A stretch of DNA of 64,000 nucleotides from Pseudomonadota bacterium (GTDB lineage: Bacteria > Pseudomonadota > Gammaproteobacteria > Burkholderiales > JABEVD01), in assembly GCA_021835845.1 (NCBI GenBank), contig JAKBJU010000001.1:163736-227735 (forward strand), read 5' to 3'. Shown here piece after piece: positions 1 through 11,000 of this stretch (positions are counted from its first letter, which is position 1; each line of letters starts with the position of its first letter). A program made the position numbers and the translations under genes. The notes beneath the pieces were generated by a model. The model made no database searches, had not been told where the DNA came from, and saw only the letters and a list, made by a program, of their open reading frames with translations.

Positions 1-1
1 C

Positions 2-1396
<1,395 letters not shown>

Positions 1397-1406
1397 GAGA
1401 TCGATC

Positions 1407-3059
1407 ATGTCAGCCCTTACCCAGTCAAACGCATGGATTGCCCTTCTCTCCCACAAGGAGAAATTTTCCGGATTGTCGATGCGGGGGCTGTTCGATTCGG
1501 ATCCTTCCCGGTTCGACCGGTTTTCCCTGGCATTTCGCGATATCCTGCTCGACTATTCCAAGAATCTGGTCACGCCGGAGACGATGAAACTCCTGTTCGA
1601 ACTCGCCGGAGAGGCGGAGCTCGAAGCCTGGCGGGAAAGAATGTTCCGGGGCGAGAAAATCAACTTCACCGAAAACCGTGCTGTGCTGCATACCGCCCTC
1701 AGGGCCGCAGCCGATCCCTCCAGCAAGCCGGTCATCTGCGACGGCGAAGACGTGCTGCCCAAGATCCGTCGCGTTCTGGAAAAGATGCGGACCTTTTCCG
1801 AAGCTGTCAGGAGCGGAGCCTGGCTGGGCTACACGGGAAAGACCATCACGGACGTCGTCAACATCGGCATAGGGGGCTCCCATCTGGGACCCTTCATGGT
1901 CACCGAGGCCCTGAAGCCCTATGGAAGACCCGACCTCGATGTGCATTTCGTCTCGAACATCGACGGGACCGACCTTGCCACCAAGCTCCAGAAGCTCGAC
2001 CCGGAGACCACCCTCTTCATCGTCGCCTCCAAGACATTCACTACCCAGGAAACCCTGGTCAACGCGAAATCCGCCAGGAAGTGGTTCCTGGAAAAGGCCA
2101 GGGATGCCGCCCACGTGGCGAAGCATTTCGTCGCGCTTTCGACGAATTCGCCGGAGGTCGAAAAGTTCGGCATCGATGTCGAAAACATGTTCGAATTCTG
2201 GGACTGGGTCGGGGGACGGTATTCGCTCTGGTCGGCGATCGGACTTTCCATCGCCATCGCAGTAGGCATGGACAACTTCGAGGAACTGCTCCTCGGGGCA
2301 AACGAAATGGACATCCATTTCAGGCATACCCCGATGGAAGAAAACCTGCCCGTCGTGATGGGCCTTCTGGGGATATGGTATGTCAATTTCTTCGGCGCAG
2401 AATCCCATGCCATCCTGCCCTACGACGAATCCATGCACCGCTTCCCGGCCTACCTGCAGCAGGGCGACATGGAAAGCAACGGCAAATCCGTCGACAGGGA
2501 CGGCAATCCGGTCGACTACAAAACCGGCCCCGTCATCTGGGGGGAGCCCGGCACGAACGGGCAGCACGCCTTCTACCAGCTCATCCATCAGGGCACGCGG
2601 CTGATCCCAGCAGACTTCATCGCGCCGCTGGAAACGCATCACCCTCTCGGGGAGCACCACGCCATACTGCTTTCGAATTTCTTCGCCCAGACCGAAGCCT
2701 TGATGAAGGGGAAAACCCCGGAGGAAGCGAGGCGGGAACTCGAGCAATCCGGGATGGATGCCGAAAAAATGGAACAGCTCCTGCCGCACAAGGTATTCCC
2801 CGGAAACCGCCCCACCAATTCCATTCTGTTCAGGAAACTCACCCCGAGAACGCTCGGGGCCCTGATTGCGCTCTACGAGCACAAGATATTCGTCCAGGGC
2901 ATCATCTGGAGAATCAATTCGTTCGACCAGTGGGGGGTCGAGCTCGGCAAGCAGCTCGCCTCGAAAATACTGCCGGAGTTCTCAACGCAGCAGCCCAGCA
3001 GCCTGCACGACTCTTCCACCAACCATCTCGTCAACCGCTTCAAGTCGACTTTCCGCTAA
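1407..3059 (+). CDS. pgi: glucose-6-phosphate isomerase
   Basis: Cytoplasmic enzyme interconverting glucose-6-phosphate and fructose-6-phosphate. The protein is 550 residues, normal for the long bacterial form. The SIS-domain phosphate-binding segment [17 protein letters not shown], the family signature [18 protein letters not shown] and the C-terminal signature [17 protein letters not shown] are all present. I chose ATG 1407 ([10 protein letters not shown]) because it follows the glgB stop and gives the usual N-terminus; the ORF-track start at 1371 lies inside glgB. It sits between glgB and glgA, so it can feed or drain the glycogen pathway and supply fructose-6-phosphate, a possible substrate of the phosphoketolase encoded at 51206 (the link is inference). 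Confidence 0.97.
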   Translation: MSALTQSNAWIALLSHKEKFSGLSMRGLFDSDPSRFDRFSLAFRDILLDYSKNLVTPETMKLLFELAGEAELEAWRERMFRGEKINFTENRAVLHTALRAAADPSSKPVICDGEDVLPKIRRVLEKMRTFSEAVRSGAWLGYTGKTITDVVNIGIGGSHLGPFMVTEALKPYGRPDLDVHFVSNIDGTDLATKLQKLDPETTLFIVASKTFTTQETLVNAKSARKWFLEKARDAAHVAKHFVALSTNSPEVEKFGIDVENMFEFWDWVGGRYSLWSAIGLSIAIAVGMDNFEELLLGANEMDIHFRHTPMEENLPVVMGLLGIWYVNFFGAESHAILPYDESMHRFPAYLQQGDMESNGKSVDRDGNPVDYKTGPVIWGEPGTNGQHAFYQLIHQGTRLIPADFIAPLETHHPLGEHHAILLSNFFAQTEALMKGKTPEEARRELEQSGMDAEKMEQLLPHKVFPGNRPTNSILFRKLTPRTLGALIALYEHKIFVQGIIWRINSFDQWGVELGKQLASKILPEFSTQQPSSLHDSSTNHLVNRFKSTFR

Positions 3060-3063
3060 AGCC

Positions 3064-4464
3064 ATGCGCATCCTTTTCGTCACTTCTGAAATCTATCCGC
3101 TCGTCAAGACCGGCGGCCTTGCCGACGTCAGCGGAGCGCTGCCGGCGGCGCTCCGGTCTCAGGGCGCCGACATCCGGATTCTCGTCCCGGGTTACCCCGG
3201 CATCCTTTCCAGGCTGAATGATGCCGCGGAATGCGCTATCCTGCCCGAGGGACGGCTTCTGAGCGGCTCCATGCCGGATACCGGCGTTCCGGTTTTCGCC
3301 CTGGAACACCGCGACTATTACTGGCGCGAAGGCAACCCCTACCTGAACGGGCAGGGCTTCGACTGGCCGGACAACGCGGCACGCTTCGGCCTCCTCTCGA
3401 AAACCGCGGCCCACCTCGCTTCGAAGCATTCCCCAATGGAATGGAAGCCCGACATCGTGCATTGCAACGACTGGCAGAGCGGACTCGCCCCGGCATTCAT
3501 GCATTTTTCCGAAACGCAGGCGAAGAGCCTGATGACCATCCACAACATCGCATTCCAGGGCAATTTTTCTCCTGACTGGGTGGCAAGGCTCGGGCTTCCC
3601 GAGTCCTCCTTCACCATGCACGGCGTGGAATTCCACGGCCACCTGTCCTTTCTCAAGGCAGGGCTCCATTATTCGAATGCGATCACGACAGTGAGCCCGA
3701 GCTACGCGCGGGAAATCCAGACCCACGAGATGGGATGCGGCATGGAAGGGCTGCTTTCCTGGAGAAAAAACGAAGTACACGGCATATTGAACGGAATCGA
3801 CCTTGCCGAATGGAATCCGGCAAACGATCGCCATCTCGCAGCGAACTACGATGCGGCAAGGCTGGATGCGAAAATCGAAGTCAAGCGCGCGCTCCAGAAG
3901 CGCCTCGGGCTGGAACAGAACGACCATGCCCCGCTTCTGGGCGTCGTGAGCCGGCTCACCTACCAGAAGGGGCTAGACCTCATCGACGGCTGCGCATCCG
4001 GGATTTTCGGGCAGGGCGCGCAGCTTGCCGTGCTCGGCAGCGGCGACCACGAGTTCGAGCGGGAATTTTTGAGGCTCGCCGAGAATCATCCGGGAAAGTG
4101 CGCCGTATCGATAGGCTACGACGAAGCGCTGGCGCACCAGATCATGGCAGGCGCAGACATCTTCCTGATGCCTTCCCGGTTCGAGCCCTGCGGGCTCAAC
4201 CAGATGTACGGCATGCGCTACGGCACGCCGCCCGTGGTCAGAAAAACCGGGGGGCTAGCCGACTCGGTGGAAGACAACGAAACCGGTTTCGTTTTCGAAA
4301 GCGCGTCGGTCGATGCGCTTCTCGAGGCGATCGGCCGTGCCATCTCCTGCTACCGGGACAATACCGCCTTCAGGCGCATCCAGAAAAACGGCATGGATCG
4401 GGATTTCGGCTGGGGAAGCAGCGCGAGCGCCTATCTCGATCTTTACGAATCGCTGCTCACCTAG
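3064..4464 (+). CDS. glgA: glycogen synthase (ADP-glucose type)
   Basis: Transfers glucose from ADP-glucose to the growing glycogen chain (GT5 family). The protein is 466 residues. The N-terminal [13 protein letters not shown] motif binds ADP-glucose; the C-terminal GT-B half carries [20 protein letters not shown] and [11 protein letters not shown], including the conserved active-site Glu. ATG 3064 is only four bases after the pgi stop and gives the standard start [18 protein letters not shown]; the longer ORF beginning at 2866 is out-of-frame pgi sequence. It is the last gene of the visible glgB-pgi-glgA unit. glgC (ADP-glucose pyrophosphorylase) is not in the window and may lie upstream. 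Confidence 0.97.
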   Translation: MRILFVTSEIYPLVKTGGLADVSGALPAALRSQGADIRILVPGYPGILSRLNDAAECAILPEGRLLSGSMPDTGVPVFALEHRDYYWREGNPYLNGQGFDWPDNAARFGLLSKTAAHLASKHSPMEWKPDIVHCNDWQSGLAPAFMHFSETQAKSLMTIHNIAFQGNFSPDWVARLGLPESSFTMHGVEFHGHLSFLKAGLHYSNAITTVSPSYAREIQTHEMGCGMEGLLSWRKNEVHGILNGIDLAEWNPANDRHLAANYDAARLDAKIEVKRALQKRLGLEQNDHAPLLGVVSRLTYQKGLDLIDGCASGIFGQGAQLAVLGSGDHEFEREFLRLAENHPGKCAVSIGYDEALAHQIMAGADIFLMPSRFEPCGLNQMYGMRYGTPPVVRKTGGLADSVEDNETGFVFESASVDALLEAIGRAISCYRDNTAFRRIQKNGMDRDFGWGSSASAYLDLYESLLT

Positions 4465-4475
4465 CGGGAACAGGA

Positions 4476-4481
4476 TATAAT
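4476..4481 (+). promoter_or_regulatory. putative -10 element for tRNA-Ser
   Basis: A perfect TATAAT lies 16 bases before the tRNA 5' end, just after the glgA stop. No good -35 hexamer is seen at 16-18 bases upstream, so the tRNA may also be read from the glycogen transcript. Confidence 0.45.
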
Positions 4482-4497
4482 GGCGTTCTCTGTTTTC

Positions 4498-4585
4498 GGA
4501 GGCGTGGCAGAGTGGTCTATTGCACCGGTCTTGAAAACCGGCGTGCCGCAAGGCACCGTGAGTTCGAATCCCACCGCCTCCGCCA
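4498..4585 (+). tRNA. tRNA-Ser (anticodon TGA)
   Basis: The gene folds as a class II tRNA: acceptor GGAGGCG/CGCCTCC, anticodon arm CCGGT-CTTGAAA-ACCGG with anticodon TGA at 4532-4534, a long variable arm (GTGCCGCAAGGCAC) and T-arm GGTTCGAATCC-type sequence. Discriminator G and encoded CCA end at 4585. It reads UCA and, by wobble, other UCN serine codons. It stands alone between glgA and a MITE-like element. Confidence 0.97.
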
Positions 4586-4675
4586 TTTACCATCCCAGAC
4601 GGATTCAATCATGCATTGGATCCCGCATGCACATTCAGTAAGTTCAGGACCGGAAACTGGCCCGCCGGCTCATTA

Positions 4676-4950
4676 AGGAAGCCCTGAACAAGTCCCGCGT
4701 GGCCGTGACGGTCGGCTTTGCGGGATGAAACTCGCGAAGCAAGGCGCAGCGAATGGTCATTCCCTTCGCAAGCCGAGCGACAAGGAGGATCGCCCGCAAA
4801 ACCCCGTCCCTCAAGGGTTGCGTGAAATCGAGCGCTCGCTTTGTCGCGCTCCTTGGCGTCGTAGACTCGGCTACGACCTGCGTTGCGCTTCGCACGATCA
4901 TCTCGATTTTCCGGCAACACGGCTCATGTGCGACTTGTTCAGGACTTCCC
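4676..4950. mobile_element. MITE-like element with terminal inverted repeats and TA flanks
   Basis: The left end AGGAAGCCCTGAACAAGTC and the inverted right end GGGAAGTCCTGAACAAGTC match at 17 of 19 positions. Both are flanked by TA (4674-4675 and 4951-4952), as expected for a TA target duplication of the IS630/mariner type. The 275-bp interior has no convincing gene; the ORFs called here (4609-4953) lack recognisable protein features. It is too short for a transposase, so a non-autonomous element mobilised in trans is the best reading. The IS family is inferred only from the TA flanks. Confidence 0.7.
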
Positions 4951-5259
4951 TAATTACAGGCCATGAGTCAGATTTCGCCGATCAACTTGTTCTTGCATCA
5001 TGCGGGAACCTCCCCTGTCTCTAACAGGCGACACTTATATTCCAATACATTCCAATTAAAATCATAGTGTTGTGACTTTGACGCGATTCCGGGATCGAAC
5101 CGCGTCTCTCCTAGGCGACATTCTCGCACCATTGCGGCGAAGCCGGATCTGCTCAATTGAAATAAATACATCTATTAATCAAGAAGATAGGATAAATATT
5201 CAGTTCTGGCCCGATAGTTGCTTCAGACCTTGGGCAGACCATACCACAGGGCCTTGATA
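4951..5259. other. non-coding spacer before opgH
   Basis: No gene is seen. The stretch is AT-rich near its centre and contains ATTCCAAT twice, two bases apart (around 5040-5056), and a hairpin with arms GACGCG/CGCGTC (5080-5106). The last 100 bases, before the opgH start, are AT-rich and probably carry its promoter, but no clear -35/-10 pair could be assigned. Confidence 0.5.
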
Positions 5260-7155
5260 ATGAATCCAAACGACATTCCCGCTGCAATCCTGCGCCAAAG
5301 AACGGCCCCCCCCCTGCTGCGCGGCAGCATGACACCACGCCCATGGACGGGCTTCTGGCGCGGCATGCGGCTTGCGCTGTCCGGGGTCCGCGACAAGGAC
5401 GCCGGCATGCCGAGCATCCGCCAAGCCTGGGAGTATGCCGCTTCCCGGAGGCGGAAAACGCTGGTGGCGCTCGTGGCAGCCAGCACTGTCCTGGCTGCGG
5501 AACTGCTTTCCTACGCGCAATCGACGAACAACGCTCACCCTGTGCTGCACTTCATTCAACTGGCGCTGTTCGTGGTGCTGTTCGGCTGGGTGGCGGCCGG
5601 ATTCGTGACCGCGCTGATGGGGTTCTGGGTACAATGGCATCCCGACGCGCACGCGCTTTCCCTTGCCGGGACTGAGAGCATGACCCTGAGCGGGGATGCC
5701 AGAACCGCGGTCATCATGCCGATCTGCAATGAGCCGGCAGGCCCGGTATTTTCAGGATTGCGCGCCACCTGCGAGTCTCTGGCAAAGGGCGCGTCTGCCG
5801 AATTGTTCGATGTCTACGTGCTGTCCGACACCAGCGATCCTGCGCTGCGCGCAAGGGAACTTGAAGCATGGTCTTCCCTGCGCGAGCAGCTCGGGGAAAG
5901 CTGCCGGCTCTATTACCGGGTACGCGAGCGCCGCACCCGGCGCAAGGCGGGCAATGTGGCCGACTTCTGTCGCCGCTGGGGGAAAAATTACCGCTACATG
6001 GTGGTGCTCGATGCCGACAGCGTCATGACAGGCGGGACCATCACCAAATTGGTGCGCCTGATGGAAGCGCATCCCCGTGCCGGCATTATCCAGACTTCGC
6101 CTCGTGCCTGCGGCGTGCAAACGCTGCATGCCCGCATCCAGCAATTTGCCGGAAGAGTGGCGGGCCGCCTGTTCACCGCAGGCATGCAGTACTGGCAGCT
6201 CGGGGAGTCCCATTACTGGGGCCACAATGCCATCATCCGCGTGGAGCCGTTCATGAAGCATTGTGCACTGGCCAAATTGCCGGGCAGCGGCGGACTTTCG
6301 GGCGAGATCCTGTCGCACGATTTCGTCGAAGCGGCGCTGATGCGGCGCGCAGGCTATCACACCTGGCTGACCACCGAACTCGAAGGCAGCTACGAGCAGC
6401 AGCCTTCCAACCTGATGGAAGAGCTGCAGCGCGACCGCCGCTGGTGCCAGGGAAACCTGATGAATTTCAGGCTCGTCACCGAGCCGGGACTTCAGCCGGT
6501 TCACCGCGCCATGCTGTTCACGGGCGCCATGGCTTATGTTTCCGCCCCCCTGTGGCTGGGCTTCCTGCTGATCAGCTTGAGCTTGCGGCTGCTCGAACCG
6601 CACATGCATGCGGCGACCCTGTTCCCCTGGCTCGGCATGTCCTCGACGCTGGACCTGCTGTGGACGTTCACCTTGTCGCTGCTGTTTCTGCCGCGCGTCC
6701 TGGCAGTGATCGCCATCATCAAGCAGGGCGAACAGGGTGCCTATGGCGGCAGCGCTGCGCTCGTCAAAAGCGCCCTGCTGGAAGCCGGGTTGTCTGCGCT
6801 GCAGGCCCCCATCCGCATGATGGCGCATACCCTGTTCGTGCTCACTGCGCTGACCGGGCTGAACCTGGAATGGAAATCTCCCGGGCGAGAAGCGCAATCC
6901 ATACCGTGGGGCGATGCGCTGCGCAGATTCATGCCGGTCATGATGGCCGTGGCGCTCGCGATGCTCGCCGTGTACCATTCCCATCGCGATGCCGTATTGT
7001 GGCTGCTTCCGGTCGGATTGCCGCTGCTGCTGGCTGCGCCAATGACGGTATTCACCAGCGAATCCCGGTGGGGACTGTCCCTGCGCCGGCACAGCTGGCT
7101 GCTCACCCCTGAGGAATCCGCCATCCCGGCAGTACTGGTGCGCGCCTGGGCATGA
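5260..7155 (+). CDS. opgH: glucan biosynthesis glucosyltransferase H
   Basis: Inner-membrane GT2 enzyme that builds the beta-1,2-linked backbone of osmoregulated periplasmic glucans from UDP-glucose. From ATG 5260 the protein is 631 residues, close to the short OpgH form and well below the ~850 residues of the enterobacterial protein. Two membrane segments (about residues 65-85 and 95-125) precede the catalytic domain, which shows VVLDADSVMTGG (DxD) and QRDRRWCQGNL (QxxRW); four or more membrane segments follow. ATG 5260 has AGGG about 10 bases upstream; the ORF-track TTG at 5218 has no ribosome site. opgD follows after 43 bases, so a shared operon is likely. Confidence 0.93.
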   Translation: MNPNDIPAAILRQRTAPPLLRGSMTPRPWTGFWRGMRLALSGVRDKDAGMPSIRQAWEYAASRRRKTLVALVAASTVLAAELLSYAQSTNNAHPVLHFIQLALFVVLFGWVAAGFVTALMGFWVQWHPDAHALSLAGTESMTLSGDARTAVIMPICNEPAGPVFSGLRATCESLAKGASAELFDVYVLSDTSDPALRARELEAWSSLREQLGESCRLYYRVRERRTRRKAGNVADFCRRWGKNYRYMVVLDADSVMTGGTITKLVRLMEAHPRAGIIQTSPRACGVQTLHARIQQFAGRVAGRLFTAGMQYWQLGESHYWGHNAIIRVEPFMKHCALAKLPGSGGLSGEILSHDFVEAALMRRAGYHTWLTTELEGSYEQQPSNLMEELQRDRRWCQGNLMNFRLVTEPGLQPVHRAMLFTGAMAYVSAPLWLGFLLISLSLRLLEPHMHAATLFPWLGMSSTLDLLWTFTLSLLFLPRVLAVIAIIKQGEQGAYGGSAALVKSALLEAGLSALQAPIRMMAHTLFVLTALTGLNLEWKSPGREAQSIPWGDALRRFMPVMMAVALAMLAVYHSHRDAVLWLLPVGLPLLLAAPMTVFTSESRWGLSLRRHSWLLTPEESAIPAVLVRAWA

Positions 7156-7198
7156 GCTGCAGTCAGGCTGCAAGTAGAAACAAGCATCGAGGTACGCA

Positions 7199-8818
7199 AT
7201 GTCTGAATTCGATCGCCGTCAATTTATCGGCCTGATGGCTGCAGCAGCGGCCTCCATGGGAGCGCCCTGGTCCGGGGCGCGCGCCGCCGCGGATACCGGA
7301 TCGAAGCTGGGTCCTCCGGCCCCTTTTTCCTGGAACGGATTGATCGAAGAGGCGAAGCGGCTGGCGCATCAGCCATATCGCCCTTCCCTGCAGCCGGATC
7401 AGGATGTGCTCGAAAAAATCGATTGGGCGGCCCACGGACAAATCAGGTTCAAACCCGAAGACGCCCTTTTCGCGAAGGGTCCGGGGCAGTATCCCGTCGA
7501 ATTCTTCCATCCCGGCAAGTTCTTCCGCTACAAGGTGAGGATGTACCGTCTCGATGCGGCGCTCGATGCCGGACGGCCAGATACCACGATGCGCGAAATC
7601 CTGTACGATGGGGATCAGTTCGAGATGCCAGCCGGCAGTCCTGCCCGCAGCATGGGATCCCAGACAGGCTATGCCGGATTCCGCATCCAGGAAAGCCGCA
7701 CGGCTGATCAGTCCCGCCTCGACTGGCGTTACAACGACTGGGCCGCTTTTCTGGGCGCCTCCTATTTCCGGGCCATCGGCGACGAATATCAGTACGGGCT
7801 TTCGGCACGGGGCATTGCCGTCAACGTGGTGGAACAGGGCAAACCGGAAGAATTTCCCGCCTTCACCCGCTTCTATTTCGAACCTGGCAAGGAAGATTCC
7901 GACACGGTGATTGTCTACGCCCTGCTGGATGGCCCGAGCCTTGCGGGCGCCTATCGATTCGCCATGACGCGGGAGACCGGCGTGGTGATGGACATCGAGG
8001 CCAATCTGTTTCTGCGCAAGGATATCGCGCGGTTCGGCATTGCCCCCGTGACGTCGATGTACTGGTTCTCGGACAAGGACAAGGCATTCCAGGTGGACTG
8101 GCGCCCGGAAGTGCACGACTCTGACGGGCTCGCGCTATGGACAGGCACCAACGAACATATCTGGCGCCCTCTGATCGACCCAAAGGGCATCAACATTTCT
8201 TATTTCGCCGACAACAATCCGCGCGGATTCGGCCTGATGCAAAGGGAGCGGCGCTTCGGCGAATATCTGGATGCCGTCCATTACGAGAAAAGGCCAAGCC
8301 TGTGGGTCGAACCGCTGGAAGGCTGGGGAAAGGGTACGGTTCAGCTGGTCGAATTGCACACTGAAGAGGAGCTTTACGACAACATCGTCGCCATGTGGGT
8401 GCCCAGCGAAAAGGCCAGGGCAGGATCCAGCCACCGTTTGCGCTACCGCCTCCACTGGGCGGCCAGCGAACCTTTCGAGACGCCTCTGGCGCGCTGCGTG
8501 GCCACCCGCATCGGGCGCGGCGGCGAACCGGCCAACCGCCCTCGCGGAGCGCACAAGTTCGTGGTGGAATTCAGGGGAGGCGGTCTGGACAAGCTGCCCC
8601 AGGGTGCCGTGCCCGAGGCGGTATTGACGACTTCGCGAGGCAAAATCTCCAACGTTGCCACGGAACCCGTTCCCGATGGCGTTCCAGGGCATTGGCGCAC
8701 GCTGTTCGATCTGGGCGATTTGGCAGAAGCGGAAAGCCCTGCCGAGATTCGCCTCTTCCTCCGTCATTTCGGAGAAACGCTCAGCGAAACATGGCTTTAT
8801 CAGTTTTCTACGATCTGA
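7199..8818 (+). CDS. opgD: periplasmic glucan biosynthesis protein, OpgD type (Tat-exported)
   Basis: Member of the MdoG/OpgG family (539 residues) acting in the periplasm on the glucan backbone made by OpgH. The N-terminus FDRRQFIGLMAAAAASMG has a twin-arginine motif followed by a hydrophobic stretch and an Ala-rich cleavage region, which is typical of OpgD rather than Sec-exported OpgG. Conserved family blocks include SYFRAIGDEYQYGLSARG and the acidic, aromatic stretch DWRPEVHDSDGLALW. ATG 7199 has a CGAGG site seven bases upstream. The gene order is H then D and no opgG is present here, unlike the common opgGH operon. The G-versus-D assignment rests mainly on the Tat signal. Confidence 0.88.
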   Translation: MSEFDRRQFIGLMAAAAASMGAPWSGARAAADTGSKLGPPAPFSWNGLIEEAKRLAHQPYRPSLQPDQDVLEKIDWAAHGQIRFKPEDALFAKGPGQYPVEFFHPGKFFRYKVRMYRLDAALDAGRPDTTMREILYDGDQFEMPAGSPARSMGSQTGYAGFRIQESRTADQSRLDWRYNDWAAFLGASYFRAIGDEYQYGLSARGIAVNVVEQGKPEEFPAFTRFYFEPGKEDSDTVIVYALLDGPSLAGAYRFAMTRETGVVMDIEANLFLRKDIARFGIAPVTSMYWFSDKDKAFQVDWRPEVHDSDGLALWTGTNEHIWRPLIDPKGINISYFADNNPRGFGLMQRERRFGEYLDAVHYEKRPSLWVEPLEGWGKGTVQLVELHTEEELYDNIVAMWVPSEKARAGSSHRLRYRLHWAASEPFETPLARCVATRIGRGGEPANRPRGAHKFVVEFRGGGLDKLPQGAVPEAVLTTSRGKISNVATEPVPDGVPGHWRTLFDLGDLAEAESPAEIRLFLRHFGETLSETWLYQFSTI

Positions 8819-8834
8819 CCCTCCCCCGAGAAGT

Positions 8835-8883
8835 CGCCTTCCAAAGGTGATGTGACATTACGATCACATAGGAAAGGAAGGCG
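8835..8883. repeat. imperfect inverted repeat downstream of opgD
   Basis: Outer arms CGCCTTCC/GGAAGGCG (8 bp) enclose an unpaired internal loop, inner arms ATGTGA/TCACAT (6 bp) and an 8-base apex. There is no T-run on either side, so it is not a standard intrinsic terminator. It could be an RNA structure at the end of the opgHD transcript or an operator before the next gene. Confidence 0.5.
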
Positions 8884-9021
8884 ATGAGGATATCGAAACC
8901 GTAATATACGACAGAGTTCCGTGAGTTGCTTAGCAACAGGAGAAACTGGTAGCATGAAACCCATCCCCTAGAACATGAAAAAAGGGGAAGGTCCGTCTCT
9001 CATCAGAAAAAGTTTCGATTG

Positions 9022-10977
9022 ATGTCCAATCAGTTGCCAAGCCCAGACGCGGAAATCGAGCAAAGACTGCAACAAGCCATCTCGCATCATGTTATCGGGC
9101 AATTGGCACAGGCAGAATCCCTCTACCTGTCCATTCTCGCAGCCAGGCCCGAGCACTTCGACAGCCTGCACATGCTGGGCGTTATCGCCTCTCAAGTGGG
9201 CAATTACCATCAGGCCATTCGTCTGTTCGACTTGGCAGCGGAACTGGTTAGCACCAGCGAACAGCTGTGGAACAACCGCGGAAATGCGCTGAAAGAAATG
9301 AATCAGCTGGAAGCGGCACTTGCAAGTTATGACAAGGCCATCGCGCTCAATCCAGGTTTCGCCGAGCCCTACACCAATCGTGGCAATGTGCTGCACAAGC
9401 TGGGCCAGCATGAATCTGCCGTTGCAAGCCACGACAAGGCCATCGCCATCAAGCCGGACTTCGCCCTGGCATTTTACAATCGGGGCGTTTCTTTGTATGA
9501 GCTGGGTCTGCTTGATGCTGCAATCGAGAGTTTTGATCGAGCCATTGCGCTTCGGCCTGATTATGTGGCTGCCTACAGCAACAGGGGTGCTTCTCTGATC
9601 CGTCTGAAACGATTCGATGACGCAGTTGTCAGCCTGAATCGAGCGATCGAAATCAAGCCGGATTGGGCGCCCGAGTACGTCAATCGCGGTACAGCACACA
9701 ATGAGCTTGGAGAATACGAAGTGGCGCTCGCCAATTTCGACAAGGCCATTGCCTTGGGCTTCCATGGTGCGGAAGCCTTCTATCATCGCAGCATCGCGCT
9801 GCATCAGCTCGGCCGACTGGAAGAAGCGCTAGTCAGCTGCAATCAGGCCATAGCATTGAATCCGGAATATGTTGATGCCCTCTATTATCGAGGCACCATT
9901 TTGCAAAAGCTCAACCAGATCGATGCTGCCTTGGCGAGTTACGATCAGGCGATTGCATTCAGGCAGGATTGTGCTGAGACACATTTCAACAAGTCGTTGG
10001 CATTGCTGCTGTCCGGCGAGCTGGAAAGAGGATGGAATCTTTACGAATGGCGATGGAAGCTCGAATCGATGCCCATGCGCATTTTTCAACAGCCGATTTG
10101 GTTGGGCAGGGAAACGCTGCAAGGCAAAACGATTTTGCTGTGGCACGAGCAGGGTTTTGGCGACACGATACAGTTTTGCCGGTATGCAGAACTGGTTGCA
10201 GAACTTGGCGCCCAAGTCATCCTGGAAGCACCCGGGCAGCTCGTCTCCTTGCTGAGTAGTCTCAATGTGCAGGTCATCATGCAGGGAGAGGCCATGCCTG
10301 CATTCGATTATCATTGTCCACTGCTCAGCTTGCCGTTGGCTTTCAGGACCCACCTCGAAAGCATCCCGTCATTTCCATCCTACCTGAAGGCAGATGACCA
10401 AAAAAGGAGAAAATGGGAAAGCAAATTGCCGCCGGGATCGGCAAAGCGTATCGGCCTTGTTTGGAGCGGGAACTCGGCGTTCAAAAACGACAGGAATCGC
10501 AGTATTCCGTTATCCGATCTCGTGACTTATTTGCCGAACGGCCATCAGTATGTGTGTCTGCAAAAGGAACAGAGAGAAATCGACCGGGAGGCGCTCCATG
10601 CAAGCGACATCGTATTTTATGGCGAGGAAATCGAGGATTTCTCAGATACTGCGGCTTTGTGCGAACTCATGGATGTTGTGATCAGCGTTGACACGAGCGT
10701 TGCTCATTTGGCGGGAGCACTGGGTACAAGGACATTGATCATGCTTCCCTACAGTCCGGATTGGCGCTGGCTGATGGGTAGAGAAGACAGTCCATGGTAC
10801 CCGAGCGTCAGCCTTTGCAGGCAGAATACGTTGAATGACTGGACGAACGTGCTTGAACAGGTCAGGAGGGAACTGATCGATTTGAAGGGACGTTCGATCC
10901 CCAAATCATCCCGAAGCACCAAACCAGCTGGACGGGACTCGACGAGAAGATCCTGTCGCTCTATTCCTGCGGCATGA
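9022..10977 (+). CDS. TPR-repeat protein with glycosyltransferase-like C-terminal domain
   Basis: About 651 residues. Residues ~15-330 form nine or ten tandem TPR units (consensus-like NRGNALKEMNQLEAALASYDKAI), expected to bind proteins. Residues ~345-620 resemble the C-terminal half of GT-B/GT9-like enzymes: HEQGFGDTIQFCRY, RIGLVWSGNSAFKNDR and DVVISVDTSVAHLAGALG. Such TPR-GT proteins often modify proteins or surface glycans, but the substrate here is unknown. ATG 9022 is preferred over the adjacent TTG 9019. The native protein probably ended near VRRELIDL; the last ~25 residues (GRSIPKSSRSTK...) are read out of frame through an IS256 transposase scrap. The gene uses more A/T-ending codons than its neighbours, possibly a sign of transfer. 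Confidence 0.85.
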   Translation: MSNQLPSPDAEIEQRLQQAISHHVIGQLAQAESLYLSILAARPEHFDSLHMLGVIASQVGNYHQAIRLFDLAAELVSTSEQLWNNRGNALKEMNQLEAALASYDKAIALNPGFAEPYTNRGNVLHKLGQHESAVASHDKAIAIKPDFALAFYNRGVSLYELGLLDAAIESFDRAIALRPDYVAAYSNRGASLIRLKRFDDAVVSLNRAIEIKPDWAPEYVNRGTAHNELGEYEVALANFDKAIALGFHGAEAFYHRSIALHQLGRLEEALVSCNQAIALNPEYVDALYYRGTILQKLNQIDAALASYDQAIAFRQDCAETHFNKSLALLLSGELERGWNLYEWRWKLESMPMRIFQQPIWLGRETLQGKTILLWHEQGFGDTIQFCRYAELVAELGAQVILEAPGQLVSLLSSLNVQVIMQGEAMPAFDYHCPLLSLPLAFRTHLESIPSFPSYLKADDQKRRKWESKLPPGSAKRIGLVWSGNSAFKNDRNRSIPLSDLVTYLPNGHQYVCLQKEQREIDREALHASDIVFYGEEIEDFSDTAALCELMDVVISVDTSVAHLAGALGTRTLIMLPYSPDWRWLMGREDSPWYPSVSLCRQNTLNDWTNVLEQVRRELIDLKGRSIPKSSRSTKPAGRDSTRRSCRSIPAA

Positions 10978-11000
10978 CAGCTCGGGAGATCAGAGGTACC
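10893..11000 (+). mobile_element. IS256-family transposase remnant
   Basis: In a frame different from the TPR gene, the DNA reads FDPQIIPKHQTSW followed by TGLDEKILSLYSCGMTAREIRG, which closely resembles the N-terminal third of IS256 (Mutator-type) transposases (F-x-P-x-I-x-x-K-H-Q ... D-x-K-I-x-S-L-Y-x-x-G-M-T-x-R-E-I). It ends at a TAA (11001-11003) and no other part of the element is present. The scrap lies exactly between the broken end of the TPR gene and the broken toxin gene, so it marks an old insertion followed by deletion. Identification is from memory of the family, not a search. Confidence 0.75.

Noticed and set aside
4609-5024. Several ORFs of 66-103 codons around the MITE.
   Set aside because: They overlap each other in different frames, have no ribosome sites and read through the palindromic element.
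5080-5106. A tRNA T-arm-like sequence on the minus strand (GGTTCGATCC) inside a GACGCG/CGCGTC hairpin.
   Set aside because: No acceptor stem, anticodon arm or CCA fits around it, so it is neither a tRNA nor a convincing tRNA fragment.
8850-8869. ATGTGA-N8-TCACAT as a CRP/FNR-type binding site.
   Set aside because: CRP sites have six bases between the TGTGA and TCACA arms; here there are eight. Kept only as part of the larger inverted repeat.
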